From: Saprospiraceae bacterium
Lineage (GTDB): Bacteria > Bacteroidota > Bacteroidia > Chitinophagales > Saprospiraceae
Direction of reading: 5' to 3'
NCBI GenBank assembly: GCA_020627535.1
Contig: JAHDGU010000003.1
Coordinates: 246,356-310,355, forward strand
DNA: 64,000 bases
In this document: positions 19,401-26,664 of the stretch, piece after piece
Layout: every line of letters begins with the position of its first letter
Numbering within the stretch: the stretch's first letter is position 1
Translations under genes and position numbers: made by a program
Notes under the pieces: model-generated
Databases searched by the model: none
Told to the model about the DNA's origin: nothing
What the model saw: the letters and a program-made list of their open reading frames with translations, nothing else

Positions 19401-21460
19401 CCTTTACAGGCAATTTGACACCAGTGGTTGGGCAGTTTATTGATGACGTGACCGAGTTCACTGACGACTGTTGGGCGCTGAGTAGCAATGCCCTCTTCGT
19501 CATCAAGGAGCAGCCTGAGGGTGGACTCATACTTGGGAGAGATGGTGTTCAGTCCTATGAGATCTGCATAGATGATGGGATTGAGGATTACATTCTCACA
19601 GAGCGATTTGATCAAGTCGGAACGCAGTATGCTTATCTGTACACCACTGAAGAGAATGTCGTAACTACGATCACCTTTACCGACTCTATCGACCTAGACA
19701 ATAGCACTGCTGGAGAGTGTCGCCTCTACGGATTGAGCTATACTGGTAGCTTACAGGTCTCCATCGGCTCTGATCTTGACGATGCACTGCCTTTGTCTAC
19801 GGACTGTCATGAGCTAAGCAACAACTTCATCGAGATCCGCAAATCACGTAGTCAGGCCGGCGAAGTGACAATCTCCCAAGCAGATAATATATGGTATAGT
19901 TGTACAAGTGAAGCTGTAGATAGTGTAGAAATATCAGTGACTAGCGCCATCGGTGAAGAGCAGATCTTCGTCGTGACAGATGAAATGAATACAATTGTGG
20001 CTCTCATACCGACTGCAGATCTATCGGGCTGGGAAGATCTGGGTCTCGGCAGATACACTGTGTTTCACCTGAGCTTTAGTGGCACTCTTGCCATCAATAC
20101 AGGAGACATGTGGGATCCTGCTGGCGCACTATCTGATCTGTGTTACTCCTTGGCTGATGACAGCATCACACTCATCAGAGATGAGCCAATGGCGGGTGAG
20201 CTATCATTTGCTGGACGAACCGACTCAGCTACGATATGCGGTATAGACTCGAGCATCATGCTCGAAATTACCGGTGCATCCGATCTGGCTTACGCATTTG
20301 CCATCGTCAATGCTAGTGGACGCGTGCTAGATATCTCACTCGGCAATGGCACCATCGATCTGAGCAATATCGACCAGCGCATTGTCGGTATTGTTGGCAT
20401 CAGCTATAGCGGTCAGCTGATTCTGAGGCCGGGAGCGAATATTCTCGAAGCAGACATCAGCACAGGCTGCCACACCTTTGCTAGCAATCGATTTTGGCTG
20501 GAGATCAATCGACCCTTCGTGTCTGATGTCAATAGTGCGCTGGGTGATAGCCTGCTCCTCTGTAGCAAGGACCAGTTTCTTGACAGTCTTCAGCTCACGA
20601 TAGACTATGAGTCACAGTTGGAACTCGCGCTGATCGTCGTGGACGCCTCAGGTGAGATCGTATTGGTCGATCGCAATCAAGAAATACTGGACTTGACACG
20701 TCTACCCGACGGAAATTTGTTTCTCGTCTACGCGGTATCCCATGCAGGTCAGCTTCTAGTGGATGTCGGAGATATAGTGGGTACGGATCCTGATCTTTTC
20801 AGCTCTTGCGCTGCCATCTCTCAACGGCCGCTATATATCGAGATCAGTGACATCGAAGGCGGCATCATCAACACCACTGATGGCGAGACCAGCATAGAAA
20901 TCTGCGTCGGTGACGGCGAGGAAGATATCCTTCGATTCCAAGAGAGAGACGCCTCAGCACCGCATTACAGTTTTGTGGTAACTAATGAGGACAACATCAT
21001 TACCAACTTCAGCTTTGGCGGCTCATTTTTATTTGATGATCAGGCTCCTGGAGTCTGTCGCGTGTTTGGAATTGCCCATGATGCTGAGATCATTAATGTC
21101 AGCATCGGTACCGCACTAGCAGACAATGATTTCAGTGAAGAGTGCTTTGCCTTGAGCAATAACTTTGTGACGGTGACGAAGGTCACGGATGGACCTCTGT
21201 GTATCGTATCTACAGAAGATCTGGACGAGACTCGATGGCAGATCTACCCCAATCCTGCGATGAACTACATCCAGATTGAATCGCCTGGCGCTGAGGAGGC
21301 AAAATATTTCTTGCATGACTTGCAGGGGCGATTGCTTTCCACCGGTGAAATGACTACACGGCGCTCTCGACTGGATATCGAGGATTTTACCCCAGGAATG
21401 ATGCTACTGCAAATAGTGACTGATGATGGGGCTTTCGCCAAAATGATTCTCAAGCATTAG
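16418..21460 (+). CDS. giant secreted 14-repeat protein with T9SS type A sorting domain
   Basis: From ATG 16418 it is 1680 residues with signal peptide MRYLFRILILSLLPWTAMTQ. The body is 14 tandem units of about 113 residues. A typical unit reads ...G(x)n-CPGDGxPD, a YxYxLTD strand, SIDLExFxPGxCxxYGLSYSG, then LSxDCYxLSDNFVxVxKExPxGG. Cysteines recur in fixed places, suggesting one or two disulfides per unit. The last 75 residues (WQIYPNPAMNYIQI ... GMMLLQIVTDDG) are a T9SS type A sorting domain. The protein is Asp-rich, which suggests calcium binding. It is probably displayed on the surface as an adhesin or matrix protein. It follows the M1 peptidase gene by 89 bases. Confidence 0.9.
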   Translation: MRYLFRILILSLLPWTAMTQCEETEVLTTGADSIVFVCPGDGRPDPIGFSSNATDQSSNYDFILTDGNDEIITLLPIPIIDFDGFFEGECRIYGVSYDGNLDAPAGGQITEISTDGSCAVLSGNYVTVIKEIPAAGTLIDQSGNDLLEICASNQEPDSIRLRQIPDAIGTSAYILLREDSIIADIWTSDLIDGDSLAAGSFEIRAIAYSGELLLDRGDTIDVELDTLSDDCYSLSPNGIRLVVEAFSTGTISDDLGRTEIFACADNGNPDVFYFISDDSTATNISYVLTDTSKEVLMILDGDSIDLEGMGVGIAQIWAVIYDGELLLSPGDTLSSANAVATGCADISDQPIDVVKDIPVTPVMRDHLGQEISRACPGDGRDDIVGFQSIVDPKGFLQIIITTPDGLIIGLPRGDEANFENVGPGECHVWGLSYTGELNLQIGTFLDIDGILSTDCFELSENFVRVIRLRLDGGEVFTAVDSSRSFFTCPQDGISDLLVMDSDYDSDSEYSYILTDTFGVLVAVIDENQIDLDSFGPGICLAYGLSHIGDILAEPGDTIVSDDALIDNIATVCSQLSDNHVLIEKAAVDGGVLSSSLGEAFAYLCTEEGSLPFVLFESDTESDQSYQLVLVNENDIIVNLPDNNVVDFRNFTANDCRVYGLSYSGELSVNLGDPWEPEGLFSSGCYDLSDNFVQILKDEPEGGNVMFADSTEIFNACGGDGRPDIAHFITDSESSLRYSYLLADNNLKFLNVITADSVDFEIFPPGQCLIVGASYSGNFIMSLGDDVFTDAISDDCYDISDNFIVVSREGFEPHILTTVAGDSSAFVCPGIPGDAQLSFAIDNPNGQEVLLLLDDNDEVLEISEDGNITLDPQEPGICYARSLYFSGSLRVEVGDIIRDTSTLSSRCFALSSNRLPIYKEAPSIDRITSTLGTDTVSVCPGDGIPNFVKLIAVDEVRSDLGTIITTPEGLILNISSRDSFDLDAFPLGNCMLWGIAFTGNLTPVVGQFIDDVTEFTDDCWALSSNALFVIKEQPEGGLILGRDGVQSYEICIDDGIEDYILTERFDQVGTQYAYLYTTEENVVTTITFTDSIDLDNSTAGECRLYGLSYTGSLQVSIGSDLDDALPLSTDCHELSNNFIEIRKSRSQAGEVTISQADNIWYSCTSEAVDSVEISVTSAIGEEQIFVVTDEMNTIVALIPTADLSGWEDLGLGRYTVFHLSFSGTLAINTGDMWDPAGALSDLCYSLADDSITLIRDEPMAGELSFAGRTDSATICGIDSSIMLEITGASDLAYAFAIVNASGRVLDISLGNGTIDLSNIDQRIVGIVGISYSGQLILRPGANILEADISTGCHTFASNRFWLEINRPFVSDVNSALGDSLLLCSKDQFLDSLQLTIDYESQLELALIVVDASGEIVLVDRNQEILDLTRLPDGNLFLVYAVSHAGQLLVDVGDIVGTDPDLFSSCAAISQRPLYIEISDIEGGIINTTDGETSIEICVGDGEEDILRFQERDASAPHYSFVVTNEDNIITNFSFGGSFLFDDQAPGVCRVFGIAHDAEIINVSIGTALADNDFSEECFALSNNFVTVTKVTDGPLCIVSTEDLDETRWQIYPNPAMNYIQIESPGAEEAKYFLHDLQGRLLSTGEMTTRRSRLDIEDFTPGMMLLQIVTDDGAFAKMILKH

Positions 21461-21519
21461 GGAGTCACAACGAGTAAAGTAGCTGCGATTGAGAAAAGTA
21501 GCTGTACGATGAGTAGCCA

Positions 21520-21543
21520 TACGGAATAGCCGTACGATTTTTT
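21520..21543 (+). terminator. weak terminator after the giant repeat gene
   Basis: TACGG (21520-21524) pairs with CCGTA (21530-21534) over a five-base loop, followed by a six-T run at 21538-21543. The stem is short, and an alternative pairing GTACG/CGTAC exists. Confidence 0.4.
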
Positions 21544-21570
21544 CAATATCACGATCTAGTTTGCGGACAA

Positions 21571-21601
21571 AAGAAAAGCCCGAACTAGACAGAGCGGGCT
21601 T
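21571..21601 (-). terminator. intrinsic terminator of rplS
   Basis: Read on the minus strand, AAGCCCG (21601-21595) and CGGGCTT (21582-21576) form a seven-base-pair stem, followed by a T-rich tract TTCTTTT. It lies 30 bases after the rplS stop codon. Confidence 0.85.
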
Positions 21602-21631
21602 CGTGATATTGATCGTTTTGTTTCTCCGTGC

Positions 21632-21985
21632 TTATTGCGTACGCTTTTCTCGGATACGCGCCTTCTTACCGACCATCTCTCTGAGGTAGTAGAGCTTCGC
21701 TCTTCTAACACGTCCTCTCTTGACGACTTTGATGTCGGCAATGTTTGGTGAGCTAAATGGAAAGATTCTTTCAACACCCACTCCACTTGAGGTCTTTCGC
21801 ACTGTAAAAGTCTTTGTCGCACCTTGACCGGTGATCTTGATTACATCACCTTTGAAAGACTGGATACGTTCCTTTTCTCCCTCGATGATTCGGTAGTTGA
21901 CCACGATATTGTCACCGTAGCTGAATTTTGGAAGATCATCTCTTTTTGGCGTAAGCTGATCGTGTATGTCTTTGATAATATCCAT
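21632..21985 (-). CDS. rplS: 50S ribosomal protein L19
   Basis: The 117-residue protein is a full-length L19 of the large subunit, located at the interface with the 30S subunit. Diagnostic stretches are [16 protein letters not shown] (about 21), [10 protein letters not shown] (about 40), [17 protein letters not shown] (about 66) and [14 protein letters not shown] (about 90). It is a single-gene unit with its own promoter-like box and a strong terminator. In many bacteria it follows trmD, which is not present here. Confidence 0.97.
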   Translation of the reverse strand: MDIIKDIHDQLTPKRDDLPKFSYGDNIVVNYRIIEGEKERIQSFKGDVIKITGQGATKTFTVRKTSSGVGVERIFPFSSPNIADIKVVKRGRVRRAKLYYLREMVGKKARIREKRTQ

Positions 21986-22005
21986 AGCTCTTGATTAAAG
22001 CGACG

Positions 22006-22013
22006 CAAAGTTA
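22006..22013 (-). promoter_or_regulatory. predicted -7 box of rplS
   Basis: The minus strand reads TAACTTTG, an exact TAnnTTTG match, 21 bases before the ATG at 21985. No clear -33 element was found. Confidence 0.5.
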
Positions 22014-22130
22014 CTGCTTTTGCTTTCCAGAAGCTAGTGTCTTTCACAGAAAATTTACCAAAGCACTACTTGATTTGATGCTGTATAGTCACAAAGTCAT
22101 ATGACCTTTGCATTTCAAGGAGATCAAAAG

Positions 22131-22565
22131 ATGAAAAAAGTACTAGTTCTCTGCACCGGCAATTCTTGTAGAAGTCAGATGATGCATGGCTATTTGGCTC
22201 ATTTTGGCGAAAGCCAGCTTGAAGTCTACAGCGCAGGCTCGGCGCCTCATGAGATCAATCGCACTGCCGTCCAAATGATGATGGAAGATGGGCATGATAT
22301 CAGCGATCATACGAGCAATCACATCGATGAGTACGCAAAGATCAATTTCGATTACTTTATTTCCGTCTGTGACCATGCACTAGAGTCATGCCCCGTGCCT
22401 CCACCGCACGGTCAGCATATACATCGTGCCTTTGGTGACCCCTCCAAGATCAAAGGGCCGGAAGACGTAGTTTTGCGATCATTCAGGCTCGTGAGGGATG
22501 AGATCAAGTCCTGGGCCGAGAACTTCGTAAAGACGCTCGATGAAGAAAGTCCTAGTCGCCAATAG
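22131..22565 (+). CDS. arsC: arsenate reductase, thioredoxin-coupled ArsC / LMW-PTP fold
   Basis: The start is ATG 22131, preceded by AAGGAG at eight bases, one of the few clear ribosome binding sites here; an upstream GTG/ATG would put that site inside the gene. The 144-residue protein has the phosphatase loop C8-TGNS-C13-R14. Two further cysteines at 80 and 87 match the three-cysteine relay of Staphylococcus ArsC (Cys10, 82, 89). It would reduce arsenate to arsenite using thioredoxin. No arsB or acr3 lies next to it. Its end overlaps the biotin carboxylase gene by 26 bases. Confidence 0.85.
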   Translation: MKKVLVLCTGNSCRSQMMHGYLAHFGESQLEVYSAGSAPHEINRTAVQMMMEDGHDISDHTSNHIDEYAKINFDYFISVCDHALESCPVPPPHGQHIHRAFGDPSKIKGPEDVVLRSFRLVRDEIKSWAENFVKTLDEESPSRQ

Positions 22566-23949
22566 AGCCGAGATCGCAAGGCGTGTGATACGCAGCCTGC
22601 GCGAGATGAATATCAAGACAGTAGCAGTTTATTCAGAGGCCGATCGCCTGAGCCCTCATGTCCTTGAGGCGGACGAGGCATATCTACTCGGGCCAGCACC
22701 AAGTGCTCAGTCCTATCTGCTCGGAGATAAAATCATCCAGATCGCCAAGTCGACAGGCTGTGATGGCATTCATCCAGGATATGGCTTTCTGAGTGAAAAT
22801 GAGGGCTTTGCCGAAGCATGCAGCAAGGCTGGTGTCATATTTATCGGCCCACCCCCTGAAGCAATCCGCGTCATGGGTAGCAAGCTCGAGTCCAAGCAAA
22901 CAGTCCTTGCTTATGATATCCCTCTTGTCCCTGGCACCGAGGAGGCAATCACAGATATCCCTAAAGCGAAAGAACTAGCGGCAGAAATCGGATTTCCGAT
23001 TTTGATCAAAGCAAGTGCTGGTGGCGGAGGGAAAGGAATGCGTATCGTCAATGGTCTTGAGGAGTTTGAAGATCAGATGGCCATGGCCAAGAGTGAGGCT
23101 CGATCCTCTTTTGGCGACGACGCAGTGTTTATCGAAAAATATGTGGGTAGCCCAAGGCACATAGAAGTCCAAGTGCTGGCTGATATGCATGGCAATGTTG
23201 TCCACCTCTTTGAACGAGAATGCAGTATCCAGAGACGGCATCAGAAGGTGGTCGAGGAGGCACCATCGTGTATACTGAGTCCAGAGCTCAGAGAGGAGAT
23301 GGGGCAAGCTGCTATTCGTGTCGCGCAGTCTTGTAATTACGTCGGAGCTGGCACTGTGGAGTTTTTGCTCGATGAAAAGCACAACTTCTATTTCCTCGAA
23401 ATGAATACACGCTTGCAGGTAGAACATCCTGTAACAGAGTATATCACTGGACTCGATCTGGTAAAAGAACAAGTCAGGGTCGCTCGTGGCGAGAAGCTCC
23501 GAGAGGAACTCCACAATCTAAAGATCTTAGGTCACTCCATCGAGTTGCGTGTCTACGCCGAGGACTCCATGGACAATTTTGCTCCGAGTATCGGCACGCT
23601 GAGCAAATATGAAGAACCTAGCACGGATATAGCACGCGTTGACTCAGGCTACACCGAAGGAATGGATATCCCGATCTACTATGACCCGATGATATCCAAG
23701 CTGATCGTACATGCCGAAGATCGAGACGCTGCGATATCCAAGCTGAGAGAAGCCATCAGAGATTACAATATTGAAGGTGCAACGACGACTTTAGACTTTG
23801 GACGATTTGTGATGGACCACCCTGCCTTTGTCAGTGGTGAATTTGATACACACTTCGTCAAAAACTTCTTTAGTCCAGAGAAGTATGCGGAGCAATATTC
23901 GGATGAGATGAAAGCCGCGAGTGCATTTGCGGCATGGATTCACCGCTAG
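22540..23949 (+). CDS. accC: biotin carboxylase subunit of an acyl-CoA carboxylase
   Basis: The 469-residue ATP-grasp enzyme carboxylates biotin on a carrier protein. It shows the N-terminal VLVANRAEIARRV, the glycine-rich ATP loop GGGGKGMRIV (about 163), HIEVQVLAD, ECSIQRRHQKVVEEAP and the catalytic EMNTRLQVEHPVTE (about 287). NRAEIA replaces the usual NRGEIA. No accB, pccB or biotin carrier is adjacent, so acetyl-CoA, propionyl-CoA or another acyl-CoA substrate cannot be separated; AccC and PccA-type short forms look alike. It is translationally linked to the arsC-like gene. Confidence 0.88.
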   Translation: MKKVLVANRAEIARRVIRSLREMNIKTVAVYSEADRLSPHVLEADEAYLLGPAPSAQSYLLGDKIIQIAKSTGCDGIHPGYGFLSENEGFAEACSKAGVIFIGPPPEAIRVMGSKLESKQTVLAYDIPLVPGTEEAITDIPKAKELAAEIGFPILIKASAGGGGKGMRIVNGLEEFEDQMAMAKSEARSSFGDDAVFIEKYVGSPRHIEVQVLADMHGNVVHLFERECSIQRRHQKVVEEAPSCILSPELREEMGQAAIRVAQSCNYVGAGTVEFLLDEKHNFYFLEMNTRLQVEHPVTEYITGLDLVKEQVRVARGEKLREELHNLKILGHSIELRVYAEDSMDNFAPSIGTLSKYEEPSTDIARVDSGYTEGMDIPIYYDPMISKLIVHAEDRDAAISKLREAIRDYNIEGATTTLDFGRFVMDHPAFVSGEFDTHFVKNFFSPEKYAEQYSDEMKAASAFAAWIHR

Positions 23950-23952
23950 CCT

Positions 23953-24813
23953 CTAATCTGCTAGCAAATCCGCAAAGTCACTGACGTCAAAGTCAGAGCT
24001 CATAGAACTAGAGCCAATGTCGGTAGATGCCGAGGATTTCCCGATAGGGGCAGGATCATCAATGCTCGCCGCCTGCTCAGAGATGGAACTAGCCTTGTGA
24101 GGATAGTGATCAAAATTGCGGATGACACTCTCGACCATCCAGATTTCTTTGATGTCCTCGACAGACATATAGTAGGGAGCAAAGAAGTCATTATCGCTGA
24201 CAGCAAGAATTCGTCTTGCAGTCTTCAGTTCATTACTGATGCGCTTGACGACTACATCCGTAGAAGTCACGACCACATAGACATGTCGATCTCGTAGTCC
24301 ACTCGCCCAGTACTCAGGCTCTAGGTATCGACATATGAGACGATCATAGGCTCGGATACCAGGCTCCATACTACTGCCAGTAACATCAAAAGATCTATAA
24401 GATCCCGATCGATAGCGCATATCAGGAAGCGAGTATGTCGGCATCTCCTCGATAAAGGAGGCATCTCGATAGCCACTTACATAGCCAGCTTGGGCCTGTG
24501 CAGGTACATGAACGATTTGTTCCTTACCTGATCGATCTGTGACTATGGTCAACACATCGAAGGCTTGACCTGATTTCGTCTTGGTAAACTTGGGTCCTGC
24601 GCCTGAAAACAAGTAGACCGGGCTTAAGAGATATTCCTCAATGGCCTTTCTTATCAGCTCAATGGGAGCGTCTCTCCTACCCTTGCGAATCTCCGAAAGA
24701 TTCTGGGGCTTGAAGTCGAGATGAAGAGCCATCTGGCGAAAAGAGCTTACCCTGCGACTAGAATAGAGCTCTTCAAGACACTCTACAAATCGCTGGCTAA
24801 CAATGCTCTTCAT
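23953..24813 (-). CDS. LexA/CI-like self-cleaving repressor (HTH + S24 peptidase)
   Basis: The 286-residue protein has an N-terminal helix-turn-helix (about 5-50; SSFRQMALHLDFKPQNLSEIRKG). A linker carries an Ala-Gly bond at 109-110, and the S24 peptidase fold has catalytic S148 (TGSSMEPG) and K190 (VVVKRIS). Ala-Gly cleavage with a Ser-Lys dyad is the LexA/CI pattern, so repression probably ends by RecA-stimulated or spontaneous self-cleavage. The C-terminal 45 residues are a Ser/Asp-rich tail not found in LexA. No phage genes are adjacent. An inverted repeat over its own promoter suggests autorepression. Confidence 0.85.
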   Translation of the reverse strand: MKSIVSQRFVECLEELYSSRRVSSFRQMALHLDFKPQNLSEIRKGRRDAPIELIRKAIEEYLLSPVYLFSGAGPKFTKTKSGQAFDVLTIVTDRSGKEQIVHVPAQAQAGYVSGYRDASFIEEMPTYSLPDMRYRSGSYRSFDVTGSSMEPGIRAYDRLICRYLEPEYWASGLRDRHVYVVVTSTDVVVKRISNELKTARRILAVSDNDFFAPYYMSVEDIKEIWMVESVIRNFDHYPHKASSISEQAASIDDPAPIGKSSASTDIGSSSMSSDFDVSDFADLLAD

Positions 24814-24862
24814 ATTATAAAAATCTATTATCTATAAGACAAATATATAAAATTTATAATAT
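24812..24862 (-). promoter_or_regulatory. promoter and probable operator of the LexA/CI-like gene
   Basis: The 10-base arms ATATTATAAA (24812-24821) and TTTATAATAT (24853-24862) are perfect inverted repeats. Between them on the minus strand lies TATATTTG (24840-24847), an exact TAnnTTTG box. The first arm overlaps the start codon (24811-24813). This is the layout expected for an autoregulated repressor. The rest of 24863-25019 holds nothing I recognise. Confidence 0.55.
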
Positions 24863-25019
24863 GTAGTATCGTATTGATGATGAAATTTCGCAGTATCGAT
24901 GACAAGAGTCCATACAACCGTGCCATAAAACCCACGAATATGAGGAAGCCTACAAGAAAGTGCCAGAATCTAGTGATGTCAATAGACTAGTACTAAACGC
25001 TCAACATCTCTGCCAAGCA

Positions 25020-25787
25020 CTAGGCACTCATGAGCTCTTCCGCGATCCTGAGCAGTGTTACAAAGCTCTCGGCCTTGAGTGAAGCACCTCCTACCAGACC
25101 TCCATCGACATTTTCTTGTGAAAAAATCTCATGAGCATTGGACGGCTTGACGCTTCCACCATAGAGAATGATGAGATCATCCGCAGCTCCTTGACCAAAC
25201 TTGGAAGCCATGATCTGACGAATCTCCGCACACATTTCCTCTGCTTGTGCCGCGCTAGCAGTCTCACCTGTTCCTATCGCCCATATCGGCTCATAGGCAA
25301 TGATCAGTTGCTGTAGCTGAGCTGGCTCAAGGCCAAATAAGCTATTTTCTATCTGTGACCTCACAAAGCTCTTGTGCTCGCCAGCCTTGCGTTGCTCAAG
25401 GGACTCTCCACAGCAGTAGACTGCCTGTAAGTTTTGAGAGGTCGCCGTGTTGATTTTGTCATGGATAAGTGCATCGCTTTCGTTAAAGTACTGTCTACGC
25501 TCACTATGACCAAGTACTACACCAGCACAACCGAGTGACTGAAGCAAGGCAGCACTGGTCTCGCCTGTGTAGGCTCCGGACAAAGCTTGATGACAATTTT
25601 GGCCATAAATCTTGGTAGAAAATGGGCACTTGTGAAGCGAGTCTGAAAGCAGTGGTGCTGGCGCCGCGATACCAGCTGCCACAGTGGTTGGCATATCTTC
25701 TCCGTCGAGTTCACTCCAAAAATCCGTGCACGACTGCACATCATGATTCATTTTCCAATTGCCGATTACATGTAATTGCCTTCCCAT
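25020..25787 (-). CDS. tpiA: triose-phosphate isomerase
   Basis: The 255-residue glycolytic enzyme interconverts dihydroxyacetone phosphate and glyceraldehyde 3-phosphate. It has the N-terminal GNWKMN (K12-type), the catalytic His in LGHSERR (about 95), the catalytic Glu in AYEPIWAIGTG (about 166), and the phosphate-binding YGGSVKP (about 210) and GGLVGGASL (about 230). It is divergent from the DUF72 gene with only 28 bases between starts, so promoters must overlap. Confidence 0.97.
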   Translation of the reverse strand: MGRQLHVIGNWKMNHDVQSCTDFWSELDGEDMPTTVAAGIAAPAPLLSDSLHKCPFSTKIYGQNCHQALSGAYTGETSAALLQSLGCAGVVLGHSERRQYFNESDALIHDKINTATSQNLQAVYCCGESLEQRKAGEHKSFVRSQIENSLFGLEPAQLQQLIIAYEPIWAIGTGETASAAQAEEMCAEIRQIMASKFGQGAADDLIILYGGSVKPSNAHEIFSQENVDGGLVGGASLKAESFVTLLRIAEELMSA

Positions 25788-25815
25788 CTCGTTTCAGTTT
25801 TAACTTCACTAAACT

Positions 25816-26664
25816 ATGAAGTTTGGACGTGTTGAAGTACTAGATGGCATAGATTTTCGTCTACCAGCTCAAGATGAGGCTTCACAAACACAGTCTCAAG
25901 AGTTGCCGAAGATTCACATTGGGTTCACTGGATTTTCTGCATTCAGCCTCAAGGCAGCAGACAAGAAAGCAGGTATGAGACATGCTCTGGCGAAGTATAA
26001 TCAGTACTTCGACTGCATAGAGCTCAATGCCAGCTACTATCGCACGCCGAGTGTTGAGCAGATTGAGCTATGGGATCAGGTGACTACTGATGATTTTGCC
26101 TTCATCCCCAAGGTCCATAAGCTAGTGTCTCAGTCAGCTCAAATCGATAGACAGATTGAGCAGTACCGCGCAAGTTTTAATACATTCCAGATCCTCGGAA
26201 AAAAGTACCGAGGACAATTGCTCCAATTACCTGAGTATCGCCGGCCAGGTGACTGGCAGAGTATTCAAAGCTTCCTTGAGTTATTGCCAAACAATGATGC
26301 TGTTCATCTTGAACTCAGGCATGAAGACTGGTATGATGAGCATCAGATCGTAGATGTCTACAAGCAGTACATTTGGGCGAAAGCCCTTGACTCATCTTCC
26401 AATAGCTACCTCTGCATCACGGACAGCCCAGGAAGGAGAGATATCATTCCTAGAGCTATCAAAGGCCCTGAACTGCTGATCAGGTTTGCTACGACTGGTG
26501 AGAGGCTCATTGATGAATCAAGGCTTCAAGACTGGTATCTGGTACTCGCACATTGGCGCATCACAGGACTACGAAGATGCTACCTCATCCTGCACAATCA
26601 TAATGTGCAATATGCCATAGCTTTGAAGGACTATGCAAGAGACATCGGCCGACAATACGATTGA
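25816..26664 (+). CDS. DUF72 (YecE-like) protein
   Basis: The 282-residue TIM-barrel-like protein of the DUF72 family shows IHIGFTGFSAF near residue 32, FDCIELNASYYRTPS near 72, FIPKVHKLVSQ near 96, LLQLPEYRRPGDW near 135 and HLELRHEDWYDE near 162. It ends with ALKDYARDI. Its biochemical function is unknown; it is related to structural families with AP-endonuclease-like barrels. The end overlaps the ppk1 reading frame by up to 32 bases, which suggests coupled translation. Confidence 0.88.
   Translation: MKFGRVEVLDGIDFRLPAQDEASQTQSQELPKIHIGFTGFSAFSLKAADKKAGMRHALAKYNQYFDCIELNASYYRTPSVEQIELWDQVTTDDFAFIPKVHKLVSQSAQIDRQIEQYRASFNTFQILGKKYRGQLLQLPEYRRPGDWQSIQSFLELLPNNDAVHLELRHEDWYDEHQIVDVYKQYIWAKALDSSSNSYLCITDSPGRRDIIPRAIKGPELLIRFATTGERLIDESRLQDWYLVLAHWRITGLRRCYLILHNHNVQYAIALKDYARDIGRQYD

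Noticed and set aside
22987..23004. Perfect palindrome AAATCGGA-TT-TCCGATTT
   Set aside because: It lies within a conserved part of the biotin carboxylase gene (EIGFPILIK) and is explained by codons.
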